Source: an uncultured Anaerolineae bacterium (GTDB taxonomy: Bacteria; Chloroflexota; Anaerolineae; JACIWP01). From it: a stretch of 64,000 bases of DNA. Positions 7,721-16,820 of this stretch are shown piece by piece. How positions within the stretch are numbered: the stretch's first letter is position 1; each line of letters starts with the position of its first letter. The notes under the pieces were generated by a model, which did not search any database, had not been told where the DNA came from, and saw only the letters and a list, made by a program, of their open reading frames with translations. Where the stretch lies: NCBI GenBank assembly GCA_938049385.1, contig CALIBQ010000036.1, forward strand, positions 1 to 64,000, read 5' to 3'. The position numbers and the translations under genes are program-made.

Positions 7721-9148
7721 ATGATCTGGGCAGAAAGCGGCCGGCCGTTCCAACCGAATATGTCGTGGCAGGGGATGCGCGTTACCGTCGTCGGGCTGGC
7801 GCGCGAGGGCACGGCGGTGGCGCGCTTCCTGGCGGCGCGCGGCGCAGAGGTGATCGCTACGGACATGAAGCCGGCGGAGGCGCTGGCCGGCGCGCTGTCC
7901 ATGCTCCGCCCGTTCCCCATCTGCTATGCGCTGGGTGGGCATCCGGATTGGGTGCTGGAAGCGGACATCATCTTTGTCAGCCCCGGTGTGCCGCGCACCA
8001 TCCCGCTCCTGGTCGAGGCGGTGCGGCGCGGCATCCGGCTCAGCAGTGAGACCGAGCTGTTCTTCAGCTTGTGCCCGGCACCGATCATCGGCATCACCGG
8101 CTCCAGCGGCAAGACCACCACCACGACGCTGGTGGGGGAGATACTGCGGGCCGCCGGCGAGCGCACATGGGTCGGCGGCAATATCGGCGACCCACTGTTG
8201 AATTACTTGGATGAGATTGGGCCGGACGACCGGGTGGTCATGGAGCTGTCCAGCTTTCAGCTCGAACATTTGCGGGTCAGCCCGCATATCGCTGCCGTCC
8301 TGAACATCACGCCCAATCATCTGGACCGACACGAGAGCATGGAGGCCTATATCAGCGCCAAGCGTCAGATCGTGGCACATCAGGGCGCCGGCGATATGGC
8401 GGTGTTCGGCTGGGATGACCCTGCGGCGCGCCGGCTGGGAGAGGAATATACTGCTGGCCAAGCCCTCTGGTTCAGCGGGTCAGAGCCGCGTCGTCCCGGC
8501 ACCTGGGTGGAGCAGGGGGCGGTTCTGCTGGAGATGGCGGGGCCGGCGCAGAGGATCTGCGAGCTGGCTGATATTCGCCTGCGCGGCGCGCACAACCTGC
8601 TGAATGTCCTGGCCGCCTGTGCCATCGCCGGCGCGGCCGGCGCGCCGGCGAATGCTATGCGGACAGCCATCCGCTCCTTCCAAGGGGTTCCGCATCGTCT
8701 GGAGATGGTGCGCGAGTGGAACGGGGTGCAGTTTGTGAATGATTCTATCGCCACCTCGCCGGAGCGCTCTATGGCGGCCCTGCGCTCCTTTGACGAGCCG
8801 ATTATCCTGCTGGCCGGCGGGCGGGATAAGCATCTGCCCTGGGAGGAATGGGCGGACCTAGTGCTGAGGAAGGCGCGTGGCGTCATCCTGTTCGGCGAGG
8901 CCGCCGGCCTCATCGAGCGGGCACTGCAGAGGGCCTTTGAGCGGGCGAAAGAATCCGGCTGTCAGTGCCGGCTGACCCCGGAAAACGTGCGGCCGGCGGT
9001 AACGCTGGAGCGAGCGGTGCAGATAGCGTCCGAGATGGCGGAGCCAGGGGATGTCGTACTGCTCTCCCCTGGCGGCACGAGCTACGATGCGTACACCGAT
9101 TTTGTGGAACGGGGCGAACATTTCCGCAAGCTGGTGAAGATGCTATGA
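7721..9148 (+). CDS. murD: UDP-N-acetylmuramoyl-L-alanine--D-glutamate ligase MurD
   Basis: A 475-residue ATP-dependent ligase adding D-glutamate to UDP-MurNAc-L-Ala in the cytoplasm. ATG 7721 is chosen because GAGGAA at 7708-7713 stands 7 nt upstream; ATGs at 7760 and 7775 would trim 13-18 residues without losing the Rossmann motif VTVVGLAREG. The ATP loop is GITGSSGKTTTTTLVG, followed by ELSSFQLEHL and NHLDRHESMEAY, typical of MurD. It ends in an ATGA overlap with ftsW. Confidence 0.95.
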   Translation: MIWAESGRPFQPNMSWQGMRVTVVGLAREGTAVARFLAARGAEVIATDMKPAEALAGALSMLRPFPICYALGGHPDWVLEADIIFVSPGVPRTIPLLVEAVRRGIRLSSETELFFSLCPAPIIGITGSSGKTTTTTLVGEILRAAGERTWVGGNIGDPLLNYLDEIGPDDRVVMELSSFQLEHLRVSPHIAAVLNITPNHLDRHESMEAYISAKRQIVAHQGAGDMAVFGWDDPAARRLGEEYTAGQALWFSGSEPRRPGTWVEQGAVLLEMAGPAQRICELADIRLRGAHNLLNVLAACAIAGAAGAPANAMRTAIRSFQGVPHRLEMVREWNGVQFVNDSIATSPERSMAALRSFDEPIILLAGGRDKHLPWEEWADLVLRKARGVILFGEAAGLIERALQRAFERAKESGCQCRLTPENVRPAVTLERAVQIASEMAEPGDVVLLSPGGTSYDAYTDFVERGEHFRKLVKML

Positions 9149-10449
9149 AGGAGCGCAGCGCGTACACCTTCGCAGTGCCAGTGGAAGAACTGGGGCGGGT
9201 TGAGCGTCGGCGCAGGAGCAGTTCGCTGGCCGGCCTGCGGCGCTGGCTGGAGAGCAAGCGCTGGGACGAGGCCTTTGATCTGAGCAATTTTGCCGGCAGT
9301 GACTGGGCACTGCTGGTGGCAGTGCTGGCGCTGACGTGTCTGGGCGTCCTGATGATTTACAGCGCCTCGCTGTCCGGCCGCTTCGTCCCGTTGAACGAGC
9401 CGCTGAACTATTACGCCGTCCGGCAACTGCGCTGGATGGCCGTCGGCTTGGCGGCGATGGGCCTGTTCTGGGCGGTGCGCTATTCGTTCTGGAAAGAATG
9501 GAGCGTGGAGCTTTTGATAGGCTCCATTGGGGTGCTCTTCCTGGTGCTGCTCTTTGGGGATAGGCGGTTCAACGCTACCCGCACGTTCTTTAACGGCTCG
9601 CTCCAACCGAGCGAATTCGTCAAGCTGGCCATGATTCTCTACGCGGCCATCTGGCTCTCGTCGAAGAAGGATAAACTGCAGAGCTTCAGCTTCGGATTGA
9701 TACCCTATGGTTTCATGTTTGGTATGATAGGTGGTTTGATCTTTGCCGAGCCGGATAAGAGCACGGCACTGCTGTTGCTGTCGGTCGCGGTGGTGATGTT
9801 CATCGTCGCCGGCGCGCACCCCAAGGAGGTGGCGGTCATTTTACTGGTGATCGCGCTGGTGGCGGTAGGTACTGTCTTGTTCACCGACTATGCCCGGGAG
9901 CGTACCCAGAGCTTTCTCACCAGGTGGAGCCAGCCCTCGCTGGCTGACCCTAATGACCAGGCGTACTGGTTCATCGAGAGCTTGCGGGCGGGGGGCCTGT
10001 TTGGCAAAGGATTTGCGGCCGGCGAGGTCAAGGCGATGGTCATCCTGCCCCATTCGGACGGTATCTTCGCCGTGATCGGCGAGGAATTCGGCTTGGTGGG
10101 AGCACTGGTAGTCTTATTCCTGTACCTTTGGATCGCGCGCAAAGGGCTGGAGATCGCCCGGCGCGCGCCAGATATGATGAGCATGTTGATGGCGCTCGGC
10201 GTTACAGTCTGGCTGACACTGCAGGCGTTCATCAATATCGCTGTGGTCGCCGGCGCGCTGCCAGTAACCGGCATGCCGCTCCCGTTCCTAAGCTACGGCG
10301 GCTCTTCGCTCATCAGCTCGCTGGCCGGCGTAGGGGTACTGCTGAACATTTCGCGGTATGCGGCGGAGGAAGAGGGTCTCGAAAATGCGGGTAGTGCTGT
10401 GTGGCGGCGGAACCGGCGGACACGTCTATCCCATCCTGGCCGTCGTTGA
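9145..10449 (+). CDS. ftsW: Septal peptidoglycan glycosyltransferase FtsW (SEDS family)
   Basis: A 434-residue polytopic SEDS protein polymerising lipid II at the septum together with FtsI. The start at 9145 overlaps the murD stop as ATGA. A basic cytoplasmic head of about 50 residues precedes the first membrane segment. Recognisable blocks: MIYSAS after helix 1, LQPSEFVKLAMIL, PHSDGIFAVIGEEFGLVGA and TGMPLPFLSYGGSSL near the C-terminus. The reading frame runs 65 nt into murG, an unusually long overlap that adds an Arg-rich tail of about 20 residues. Confidence 0.94.
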   Translation: MKERSAYTFAVPVEELGRVERRRRSSSLAGLRRWLESKRWDEAFDLSNFAGSDWALLVAVLALTCLGVLMIYSASLSGRFVPLNEPLNYYAVRQLRWMAVGLAAMGLFWAVRYSFWKEWSVELLIGSIGVLFLVLLFGDRRFNATRTFFNGSLQPSEFVKLAMILYAAIWLSSKKDKLQSFSFGLIPYGFMFGMIGGLIFAEPDKSTALLLLSVAVVMFIVAGAHPKEVAVILLVIALVAVGTVLFTDYARERTQSFLTRWSQPSLADPNDQAYWFIESLRAGGLFGKGFAAGEVKAMVILPHSDGIFAVIGEEFGLVGALVVLFLYLWIARKGLEIARRAPDMMSMLMALGVTVWLTLQAFINIAVVAGALPVTGMPLPFLSYGGSSLISSLAGVGVLLNISRYAAEEEGLENAGSAVWRRNRRTRLSHPGRR

Positions 10450-11491
10450 GGCCCTGCGCCGGCAGGAGAGGGATGGGCTGACGCTCTGCTATGCCGGCAT
10501 GCCGAATAGCGTGGAAGCCCGGCTGGCAGGGCGCGCCGATATCCCGTTTGAGACCGTGGAGAGCGGTCAGGTGCGCGGGCGGGCACCGTGGGATGCCGCC
10601 CGCAGTCTGGTGCGGCTGGCGCGGGGCATTCGACAGGCGCGCCGGCTTCTCAAGGGCTTCCGTCCGCATGTGGTGTTCACGACCGGGGGCTACGGCGCGG
10701 CGCCGGTGCTGATCGCCGCCAAGCTGGAAGATGTGCCGGCGCTGATCTTCCTGCCGGATGCAGAACCAGGCCTGACGGTCAAATTTCTGAGCCGGCTGGT
10801 GCCGAAAGTGGCGGTAACGTTCCAGGAGGTGCAGGCCTTTTTCCCGCCCGGGAAAACCGTGGTGACGGGATATCCGGTGCGGCCGGAACTGCTGGAGGTG
10901 GGGAGAGAGGAGGGGCGCCGGCAGTTGGGGCTGAAGGGCAACCGCCCGGTCCTGCTGGCCTTTGGCGGCAGTAAGGGCGCCCGAAGCATCAACCGGGCGA
11001 TGGTGCAAGGTGCCGCTAGCCTGCTGGAAGCGGCCGATGTGGTGCATATCACGGGAGGGCTGGATTATCGCTGGGTGGCCGAGGCGCACGCCAAACTGCC
11101 GGCGGAACTGCAGGAGCATTATCGCGTGTTCGAGTATCTGGAGGAGGAGATAGGCTGTGCGTTGGCGGCGGCAGACCTGGTGGTGTCGCGCGCCGGCGCC
11201 TCCACGCTGGGGGAGTTCCCCGCCTTCGGACTGCCCAGCGTGCTGGTGCCCTATCCGTATTCGGGTCAGCATCAGTACGCCAACGCGCGCTTTCTGGTGG
11301 AGCGCGGCGCGGCGGTGATGATAGAAGATAAGGACCTGGCACGGGAGCTGGTGCCGGCCGTGCGCCGACTGCTGGCGGATGAACGCCGGCGTCTGGAGAT
11401 GGGGCAGAAGGCCGCGGCACTGGCACAGCCCGGTGCGGCAGAACGCATCGCGGCGGAGCTGTCCCGGCTGGCCGCCGGCAGGGAGGGCTAG
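10385..11491 (+). CDS. murG: UDP-N-acetylglucosamine--lipid-I N-acetylglucosaminyltransferase MurG
   Basis: A 368-residue peripheral membrane GT-B enzyme making lipid II. GGAGGAAGAGGG at 10364-10375 stands 9 nt before ATG 10385, and the protein then opens MRVVLCGGGTGGHVYP, the canonical MurG N-terminus. The donor-side motif LAFGGSKGARSINRA and the RAGASTLGEFPAFGLPSVLVPYP segment are present. It lies almost wholly downstream of ftsW but starts within it. The next gene starts directly after its TAG. Confidence 0.96.
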   Translation: MRVVLCGGGTGGHVYPILAVVEALRRQERDGLTLCYAGMPNSVEARLAGRADIPFETVESGQVRGRAPWDAARSLVRLARGIRQARRLLKGFRPHVVFTTGGYGAAPVLIAAKLEDVPALIFLPDAEPGLTVKFLSRLVPKVAVTFQEVQAFFPPGKTVVTGYPVRPELLEVGREEGRRQLGLKGNRPVLLAFGGSKGARSINRAMVQGAASLLEAADVVHITGGLDYRWVAEAHAKLPAELQEHYRVFEYLEEEIGCALAAADLVVSRAGASTLGEFPAFGLPSVLVPYPYSGQHQYANARFLVERGAAVMIEDKDLARELVPAVRRLLADERRRLEMGQKAAALAQPGAAERIAAELSRLAAGREG

Positions 11492-12154
11492 ATGGGAATC
11501 ATCACCATTGATTATCAGACCATCTCCATGATCGCCGTGCTGATGTTCGCGCTGGTGGGCTTCATGCGCGGGTGGCTGAAAGAGGGCATCACCACGGTAC
11601 TGCTCATCCTGCTGGTGGCGGTCGTGTTCAAACCCGAGCTGGTGACGCCCCTGCTGGTGGTTGCGAATCAGATAGTAAAGCTCCTGAAGGCCGTGCTGAT
11701 CAACCTGCCGGGCGGCCCGAAGCCGGCGGCCGGCGCCCAGGCGGAGCTGAAAGATATCTTCACACCGGAAAATCCGTACAACTTCCTGATCTGGACACTG
11801 CTGTTTTTCATCGGGCTGTCCTATCTGGGCAGTAAGGTGGCTTTCAAAGACGAGGGGCTTTCGCCGCTGAGCCGGATCCTGGGCGGTGTGCTGGGTGCCT
11901 TCAACGGGTTTATCGCCGTGTCGCTGTTCAGGGAATTCCTCGTCCGCTATTTCCAGGGTCTGACGATGGAACAGCGGGCGGCGATGGCGGCACTCCAGGC
12001 CGGCGCTCCCCCGCCGCAGGGCGTTTCCGTGGCCATCCAGAACGTGCCGCAACAGCCCTTTCTGCAGAGCGTCGCCCCCTGGGTGATCATCCTGATGGCG
12101 GCCATACTGGGACTGGTGATTTTGAGCAGAATCTTTAAATGGCAGTTGAAATGA
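11492..12154 (+). CDS. CvpA-like four-helix membrane protein between murG and murC
   Basis: A 220-residue protein with about four hydrophobic segments (about 10-50, 90-110, 130-150 and 190-212). The N-terminus (ALVGFMRGWLKEG after the first helix) resembles the CvpA family, whose members have a short basic turn of this kind. The overall match is weak and the function is unknown. The ATG abuts the murG stop and the end overlaps the start of murC, so it is translated as part of the dcw operon. A role in envelope assembly is inference from location only. Confidence 0.6.
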   Translation: MGIITIDYQTISMIAVLMFALVGFMRGWLKEGITTVLLILLVAVVFKPELVTPLLVVANQIVKLLKAVLINLPGGPKPAAGAQAELKDIFTPENPYNFLIWTLLFFIGLSYLGSKVAFKDEGLSPLSRILGGVLGAFNGFIAVSLFREFLVRYFQGLTMEQRAAMAALQAGAPPPQGVSVAIQNVPQQPFLQSVAPWVIILMAAILGLVILSRIFKWQLK

Positions 12155-13542
12155 AGCGCATGGGCAGGGTGCATTTCGTTGGCATCGGGGGCGCTGGCCT
12201 TTCGGCCATCGCCCGGGTCCTGCTGGAGCAGGGGGAGCAGGTGAGCGGCTCGGACCTGCAGGCCAGCGCGCTGACGGCCGGCCTGGAAGCCTTGGGCGCG
12301 AGGGTCGCCATCGGACATCGGGCGGAGAACGTGCACGGGGCGGATGTGGTGGTCATCTCGTCAGCGGTGCATGCGGACAATCCCGAGTTTGAGGAAGCCC
12401 GCCGGCTGGGCATCCCGGTGCTGAAGCGTGCCGAGTTTCTAGGGACACTGCTGGCGAACCGACGCGTCATCGCCGTCGCCGGCACGCATGGGAAAACGAC
12501 AACTACGGCGATGATTGCCTGGATGCTGACGAGGGCCGGCTTGGAACCCGGCTTCATCGTCGGCGGGGTGATGGCCAACCTGGGGACCAATGCGCGGGCC
12601 GGCCGAAGCGAGTATTTCGTTATTGAGGCGGACGAGTACGACCACATGTTCTGGGGGCTTACCCCCTGGCTGGCGGTGGTGACCAATATCGAGCTGGACC
12701 ATGTGGACTGCTATCCGACGTTGGCGGATTTGCGCCAGGCGTACGCGAAATTCCTGGCGCGCACGAAAGGGGACGGCGCCTGGCTGATCTGCTCCGAGAG
12801 CTGGGCGGCCGTGGAAGCGGCGCGCGAGGCGGAAGGACGGTGCTCCGGGGGCCGGCCGGCCATGTTCACCTACGGGTGGGGATCAGCGGACTGGCGCGCC
12901 GAGCTGGCCGGCGGCGGAATGTTCTGGGCGCACTGGCAGGGACGAGCCTTGGGACCGATTGCCCTGCAGGTGCCGGGGAAGCACAACGTGCTGAACGCGC
13001 TGGCGGCGGTTGCGGTTGGGACATACCTTGGCTTGGAGATGGAGCACATCACTGCGGCGCTGGGCGGTTACGCCGGCGTGGGCCGCCGGTTCGAGCTGAA
13101 AGGGGAGGCCGGCGGGGTAACTGTCATTGACGATTACGCGCATCATCCCACCGAGATACGCGCCACGCTGGCGGCAGCGCGAGGGCGCTTCCCCGGCCGG
13201 CGCATCTGGGCGGTCTTTCAACCGCATACCTATTCGCGCACCAAGGCTTTGCTGGCGGAGTTCGCCCAGAGCTTCGGCGATGCGGACAGGGTAATCGTGA
13301 GCGACATCTACGCGGCGCGCGAGGTGGATGACGGCAGTGTGCACGCCTCGCAGTTGGTCGGGATGATGCAGGGCGGCGGAGCGCGGTATATTGGCGCGCT
13401 GGATGATGTGCGGCGGTATCTGGAGGAGCATGTGGAGCCAGGCGATGTGGTCATCACGCTGGGAGCCGGCGACGGATACCGCGTGGGCGAGGAACTGCTG
13501 GCCGCGCTGCGCGAGCGTGAGGTGGGGCATGGTCAGGGCTGA
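12139..13542 (+). CDS. murC: UDP-N-acetylmuramate--L-alanine ligase MurC
   Basis: A 467-residue ligase that adds the first amino acid of the stem peptide. Motifs: VHFVGIGGAGLSAIA at the N-terminus, AVAGTHGKTTTTAMIA (ATP loop), EADEYDHMFW, and DDYAHHPTEIRATL in the C-terminal domain. Two starts are possible: ATG 12139 (16-nt overlap with the preceding gene) and ATG 12151, which forms a neat ATGA overlap. Neither has a strong ribosome binding site, consistent with translational coupling. Confidence 0.95.
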   Translation: MAVEMKRMGRVHFVGIGGAGLSAIARVLLEQGEQVSGSDLQASALTAGLEALGARVAIGHRAENVHGADVVVISSAVHADNPEFEEARRLGIPVLKRAEFLGTLLANRRVIAVAGTHGKTTTTAMIAWMLTRAGLEPGFIVGGVMANLGTNARAGRSEYFVIEADEYDHMFWGLTPWLAVVTNIELDHVDCYPTLADLRQAYAKFLARTKGDGAWLICSESWAAVEAAREAEGRCSGGRPAMFTYGWGSADWRAELAGGGMFWAHWQGRALGPIALQVPGKHNVLNALAAVAVGTYLGLEMEHITAALGGYAGVGRRFELKGEAGGVTVIDDYAHHPTEIRATLAAARGRFPGRRIWAVFQPHTYSRTKALLAEFAQSFGDADRVIVSDIYAAREVDDGSVHASQLVGMMQGGGARYIGALDDVRRYLEEHVEPGDVVITLGAGDGYRVGEELLAALREREVGHGQG

Positions 13543-14500
13543 GCTGGCCGGCCTGCTGGAGCTGGAGGCGAGACTGCAAACCTTGGGCCTGGAGGTGCGG
13601 CGCGATGAGCCGATGGCGCGCCACACCACCTGGCGCGTCGGGGGGCCGGCCGACCTGTTTGTGACCGTGCAAAGCATGGACGACCTGGTTCATGCCGTCG
13701 AGCTGGCTTGGACGTATGAACTGCCCTGCTTCGTGCTGGGCGGCGGTTCCAACATCCTGGTGGGTGATAAGGGTATTCGCGGGCTAGTGGTACACAACCG
13801 CGCTGGCGCTGTGAATATAGAGGTCGCTGGCCTGCGCTTCCCGCTGGAAAAGGTGCCGGCGGATGTGTCGGGGGCGGTGCTGTATCTGGAGAGCGGCGCC
13901 GCACTGCCATCCGCGGCGCGCCGGCTCATCGCACTGGGCTGGGAAGGGCTGACCTGGGCGGCCGATATCCCGGGGACGATAGGCGGTGCCGTGGTGCAGA
14001 ACGCCGGCGCCTTCGGCGAGTGCTTGGCCGACCGGGTGATTGAGGTGGAGTGGATGGAGCTATCCGGCCGGCTTGGCGCATGGTCACGGGAGGAATGCGG
14101 TTTCGGCTACCGCACCAGCCGACTGAGGGGCCGGCGGGATATCGTCGTGCTGGGACTTCGGATGCGGGTGGACCGCCAAAAGCCGGCGGAACTGCGGGCG
14201 CGGCATGAGGAGCTGGCGGCACTGCGGCGCTCGCGACAGCCGGCCGGCCCCAGCGCCGGTTCGGTGTTCCGCAATCCCGCCGGCGGATATGCCGGCAGGC
14301 TCATCGAGGAAGCGGGCTTAAAGGGCCGGCGCGTCGGCGGCGCGCATGTTTCCGAGCGCCATGCCAATTTCATCGTGAATGACGCCGGCGCTACCGCACA
14401 GGATATTCTGCGGCTGATCGAGCTGGTGCGCGAGACCGTGTGGAAAGCGCACGGCGTGGAGCTGGAGCTGGAGATCGAACTGGTGGGTGAGTTCGCATGA
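13529..14500 (+). CDS. murB: UDP-N-acetylenolpyruvoylglucosamine reductase MurB
   Basis: A 323-residue FAD enzyme reducing UDP-GlcNAc-enolpyruvate to UDP-MurNAc. The start at 13529 follows GAGGTGG by about 5 nt and overlaps murC by 14 nt. FAD-binding motifs: ARHTTWRVGGPADLF and VLGGGSNILVGD. The catalytic serine region is PSAGSVFRNP and a conserved AGRLIEEAGLKG follows. The length and the absence of the type I insertion point to a type II MurB. It ends in an ATGA overlap with ddl. Confidence 0.95.
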   Translation: MVRAELAGLLELEARLQTLGLEVRRDEPMARHTTWRVGGPADLFVTVQSMDDLVHAVELAWTYELPCFVLGGGSNILVGDKGIRGLVVHNRAGAVNIEVAGLRFPLEKVPADVSGAVLYLESGAALPSAARRLIALGWEGLTWAADIPGTIGGAVVQNAGAFGECLADRVIEVEWMELSGRLGAWSREECGFGYRTSRLRGRRDIVVLGLRMRVDRQKPAELRARHEELAALRRSRQPAGPSAGSVFRNPAGGYAGRLIEEAGLKGRRVGGAHVSERHANFIVNDAGATAQDILRLIELVRETVWKAHGVELELEIELVGEFA

Positions 14501-15663
14501 GTGGAGCAACCGATCGGACGGCGGAACGAGGCGCAAAACTGCGTGTAGGCGTGATCTTCGGAGGACGATCGGGAGAGCACGAGGTTAGCCTGGTTTCGGC
14601 GCGCTCTGTGATAGGGGCGATGAACCCGGACAGATACGAGATCGTGCCCATCGGCATCACGCCGGAAGGGCGATGGGTGATGGGAGAGAGCGCCCTGGCC
14701 CTGCTGAACGGCTTGCTCACTGGGAGCGGCGATGACGACGTGCGGCCGGCGGCCTTGCTGGCCGACCCGTCCCGTCAGGCTCTGCTGGAGCTGGCGCCGG
14801 CGGAGCAGGGGGAGCGCATCCTGCAGAGCCAGCCGCTGGACGTGGTGTTCCCGGTGCTTCACGGCCCCTACGGGGAGGATGGGACGATCCAGGGCCTGCT
14901 GGAGCTGGCGAACCTGCCGTACGTGGGCGCCGGCGTGCTGGCCTCGGCGGTGGCGATGGATAAGGCGCTGGCCAAGGCGGTGTTCCGGGCACACGGCCTT
15001 CCCGTGGTACCGTATATGGTGGTCAAGCGGCGGAGCTGGGAAGCGGACCCGGCCGGCGTGGTGGCGGACATTGAACGCGTCATCGGCTACGATTGTTTCG
15101 TGAAGCCGGCCTGTCTTGGCTCCAGCGTCGGCATCACCAAAGCCCATCACCGCGGCGAGCTGGAGAAGGCCTTGCGCGTGGCGGCGGCCTATGACCGCAA
15201 GATCATTGTGGAAAGAGCTGTGCCGGCACGCGAGATCGAGGTCTCGGTGCTGGGGAACGATGACCCCGTTGCCTCGGTACCCGGCGAGATTGTGCCGTGC
15301 CGGGAATTTTACGACTATCGGGCGAAATATATTGAGGGACGCTCAGAACTGCTGATCCCGGCGCCGCTGTCGGATGAGCTGGCGGAGCGCATCCGCGAGC
15401 TGGCCCTTCGGGCGTATACCGCCATTGACTGCGCCGGCATGGCTCGCGTCGATTTCCTGCTGGATCGGGAGACCGAGGAGCCGTATGTCAATGAGGTGAA
15501 CACCATCCCGGGGTTCACGTCCATTTCCATGTACCCGAAGCTGTGGGAGGCATCGGGCATCCCGTATTCCGAGCTGATTGACCGGCTGATTGACCTGGCG
15601 TTGGAGCGGCATGCGGATAAGAACCGCTCGCTGACGCGCTACACGCCGGAGCTGGAGGAGTGA
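14497..15663 (+). CDS. ddl: D-alanine--D-alanine ligase
   Basis: A 388-residue ATP-grasp enzyme making the D-Ala-D-Ala dipeptide used by the MurF encoded upstream. Motifs: VGVIFGGRSGEHEVSLVSA (N-terminal domain), FPVLHGPYGEDGTIQGLLEL, KPACLGSSVGITKAH and the C-terminal VNEVNTIPGFTSISMYPKL. About 14 extra residues precede the usual start, but the ATGA overlap with murB supports it. The absence of any vanX or vanH neighbour and the dcw position argue for a housekeeping D-Ala-D-Ala enzyme. Confidence 0.95.
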   Translation: MSGATDRTAERGAKLRVGVIFGGRSGEHEVSLVSARSVIGAMNPDRYEIVPIGITPEGRWVMGESALALLNGLLTGSGDDDVRPAALLADPSRQALLELAPAEQGERILQSQPLDVVFPVLHGPYGEDGTIQGLLELANLPYVGAGVLASAVAMDKALAKAVFRAHGLPVVPYMVVKRRSWEADPAGVVADIERVIGYDCFVKPACLGSSVGITKAHHRGELEKALRVAAAYDRKIIVERAVPAREIEVSVLGNDDPVASVPGEIVPCREFYDYRAKYIEGRSELLIPAPLSDELAERIRELALRAYTAIDCAGMARVDFLLDRETEEPYVNEVNTIPGFTSISMYPKLWEASGIPYSELIDRLIDLALERHADKNRSLTRYTPELEE

Positions 15664-15673
15664 GGCAGAGGAT

Positions 15674-16537
15674 ATGACCGCCGCAGAGGGGAGCGAGCGC
15701 AGGACGAGGGCAGGGAAGGCTATCGCCGGCCGCCGGCGGCGCGCCGGCGCGCGCCGCCCCTCGCGCTCGCAGGCGCGGGGTGGCATGCGCACCTACGGCA
15801 CCACCACGGCCGGCACCGGGCATCTGCAGGTACATCGCCTTGTCAGCCGGCGCTGGCGGTTCCTCCTGCCGAAGGCCGGCGCCGGGGTTCTGCTGGTGGC
15901 GGCGGCCGGCTTGCTGGCATATATGTTTATCAGCGCCAATTTCTACGTGTGGGAGGTGGAAGTAGCGGGGGCGCGCTGGGTGCAGGGGCAGGACCTCTTG
16001 CAGGCGGCCGGTCTGGAGGGGCTGAGCATTTTCTACGCGGATCCGGTGGGAATCGCCCGCCGGCTGGAGTCCCTGCCGCAGATTGCGCGCGCCGAGGTGG
16101 CGTGTGAACTGCCGGCGCGCGTGCGGGTGACGGTGCTGGAACGGGAGCCGGCGGCCATCTGGCAGAATCATGGGGTGCAGTACTGGGTGGACCGGGATGG
16201 GGTGCTGTTCCCTCGGTTAGGGGAGCTGGAGGACCCGCTGATTATTGTGGAGCAGGACGGGCCGGCGCGCGTTGCCGGCGACCGGGTGGAGGCGCGTGTG
16301 GTGGAGGCCGCCGGCCGGCTGGCCGAACTGATACCCGGGGTGCGGATTGTGGGCTACAGCTCCGCCGAAGGGCTGTTCTTCGATATCCCACAGGGATACC
16401 GCGTGCTGACGCGTCCGGAGCGGGACATGGAGACCGTCGCGGCCGCGCTGCAGGCCCTGCTGGACAAGCTGTCCAGGGAAGGGATTGCGGCGCGCGTGCT
16501 GGACTTGCGGTATGAGACCCGTGCGTACTGGCGATAG
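15674..16537 (+). CDS. ftsQ: Cell division protein FtsQ/DivIB
   Basis: A 287-residue bitopic division protein. A very basic cytoplasmic head (about 60 residues, rich in Arg) precedes one membrane segment (GVLLVAAAGLLAYMFI, about 74-92). A POTRA domain follows (VWEVEVAGARWVQGQDLLQA..) with the IARAEVACELPARVRVTVLE stretch typical of the family, and then the FtsQ beta domain. It connects FtsL-type partners to the FtsW/FtsI synthase. Directly downstream, the cluster is interrupted by a promoter and a MITE-like repeat before ftsA. Confidence 0.9.
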   Translation: MTAAEGSERRTRAGKAIAGRRRRAGARRPSRSQARGGMRTYGTTTAGTGHLQVHRLVSRRWRFLLPKAGAGVLLVAAAGLLAYMFISANFYVWEVEVAGARWVQGQDLLQAAGLEGLSIFYADPVGIARRLESLPQIARAEVACELPARVRVTVLEREPAAIWQNHGVQYWVDRDGVLFPRLGELEDPLIIVEQDGPARVAGDRVEARVVEAAGRLAELIPGVRIVGYSSAEGLFFDIPQGYRVLTRPERDMETVAAALQALLDKLSREGIAARVLDLRYETRAYWR

Positions 16538-16548
16538 CCGCTTGAATT

Positions 16549-16557
16549 TGGTATAAT
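16549..16557 (+). promoter_or_regulatory. Extended -10 promoter for ftsA-ftsZ
   Basis: TGGTATAAT at 16549-16557, 11 nt after the ftsQ stop, is an extended -10 element. No good -35 is visible at the expected distance, which is acceptable for extended -10 promoters. It would give ftsA-ftsZ an expression source independent of the mraZ promoter, with the repeat element in the 5' leader. Confidence 0.45.
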
Positions 16558-16609
16558 TGTGTAATAAAAAGAAGAAGCAAGATATTTAGCAGTAATTTGC
16601 GTATGCCAT

Positions 16610-16794
16610 GAGGGGGCGTTGAAAAAGTCCAAACATACAATCTGTGGAAGAGCGGCCTGGCGGCTGAAGCCACGGTAACACTTGCGAAGCCTGCCTGCGC
16701 AGGCTTCGCGAAGTCGGCGCAGGTCGACTTCGCAGGCACAACCGCAGTTTCAACTGCCAGGCGATGAGCCAATATCTGCTTTTTCAACACCCTC
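16610..16794. repeat. MITE-like repeat, copy 1 (between ftsQ and ftsA)
   Basis: A non-coding element of about 185 bp with terminal inverted repeats related to GAGGGTGTTGAAAAAG (left end at 16610, right end at 16794). The inner part holds CCTGGCGGCTGAAGCCACGG and two tandem hairpins, one with arms GCGAAGCCTG and one with arms GCGAAGTCG. Copies occur at 34415-34599 and 61529-61691 (inverted) and, degenerate, at 28560. Unlike copies 3 and 4, this one shows no matching target duplication. Its right end supplies part of the ftsA leader, including the purine-rich AGGGAGAAAG. Confidence 0.85.
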
Positions 16795-16820
16795 ATGAGG
16801 GAGAAAGACCCTTGGAACGC

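Noticed and set aside
16640-16760. Tandem hairpins in the repeat as a possible CRISPR array
   Set aside because: Only two dissimilar hairpins, no regular repeat-spacer unit and no cas genes in the window.
16764-16820. Upstream ATG that would extend FtsA into the repeat element
   Set aside because: The added residues come from the MITE end; the family N-terminus begins at 16821 (or TTG 16812).
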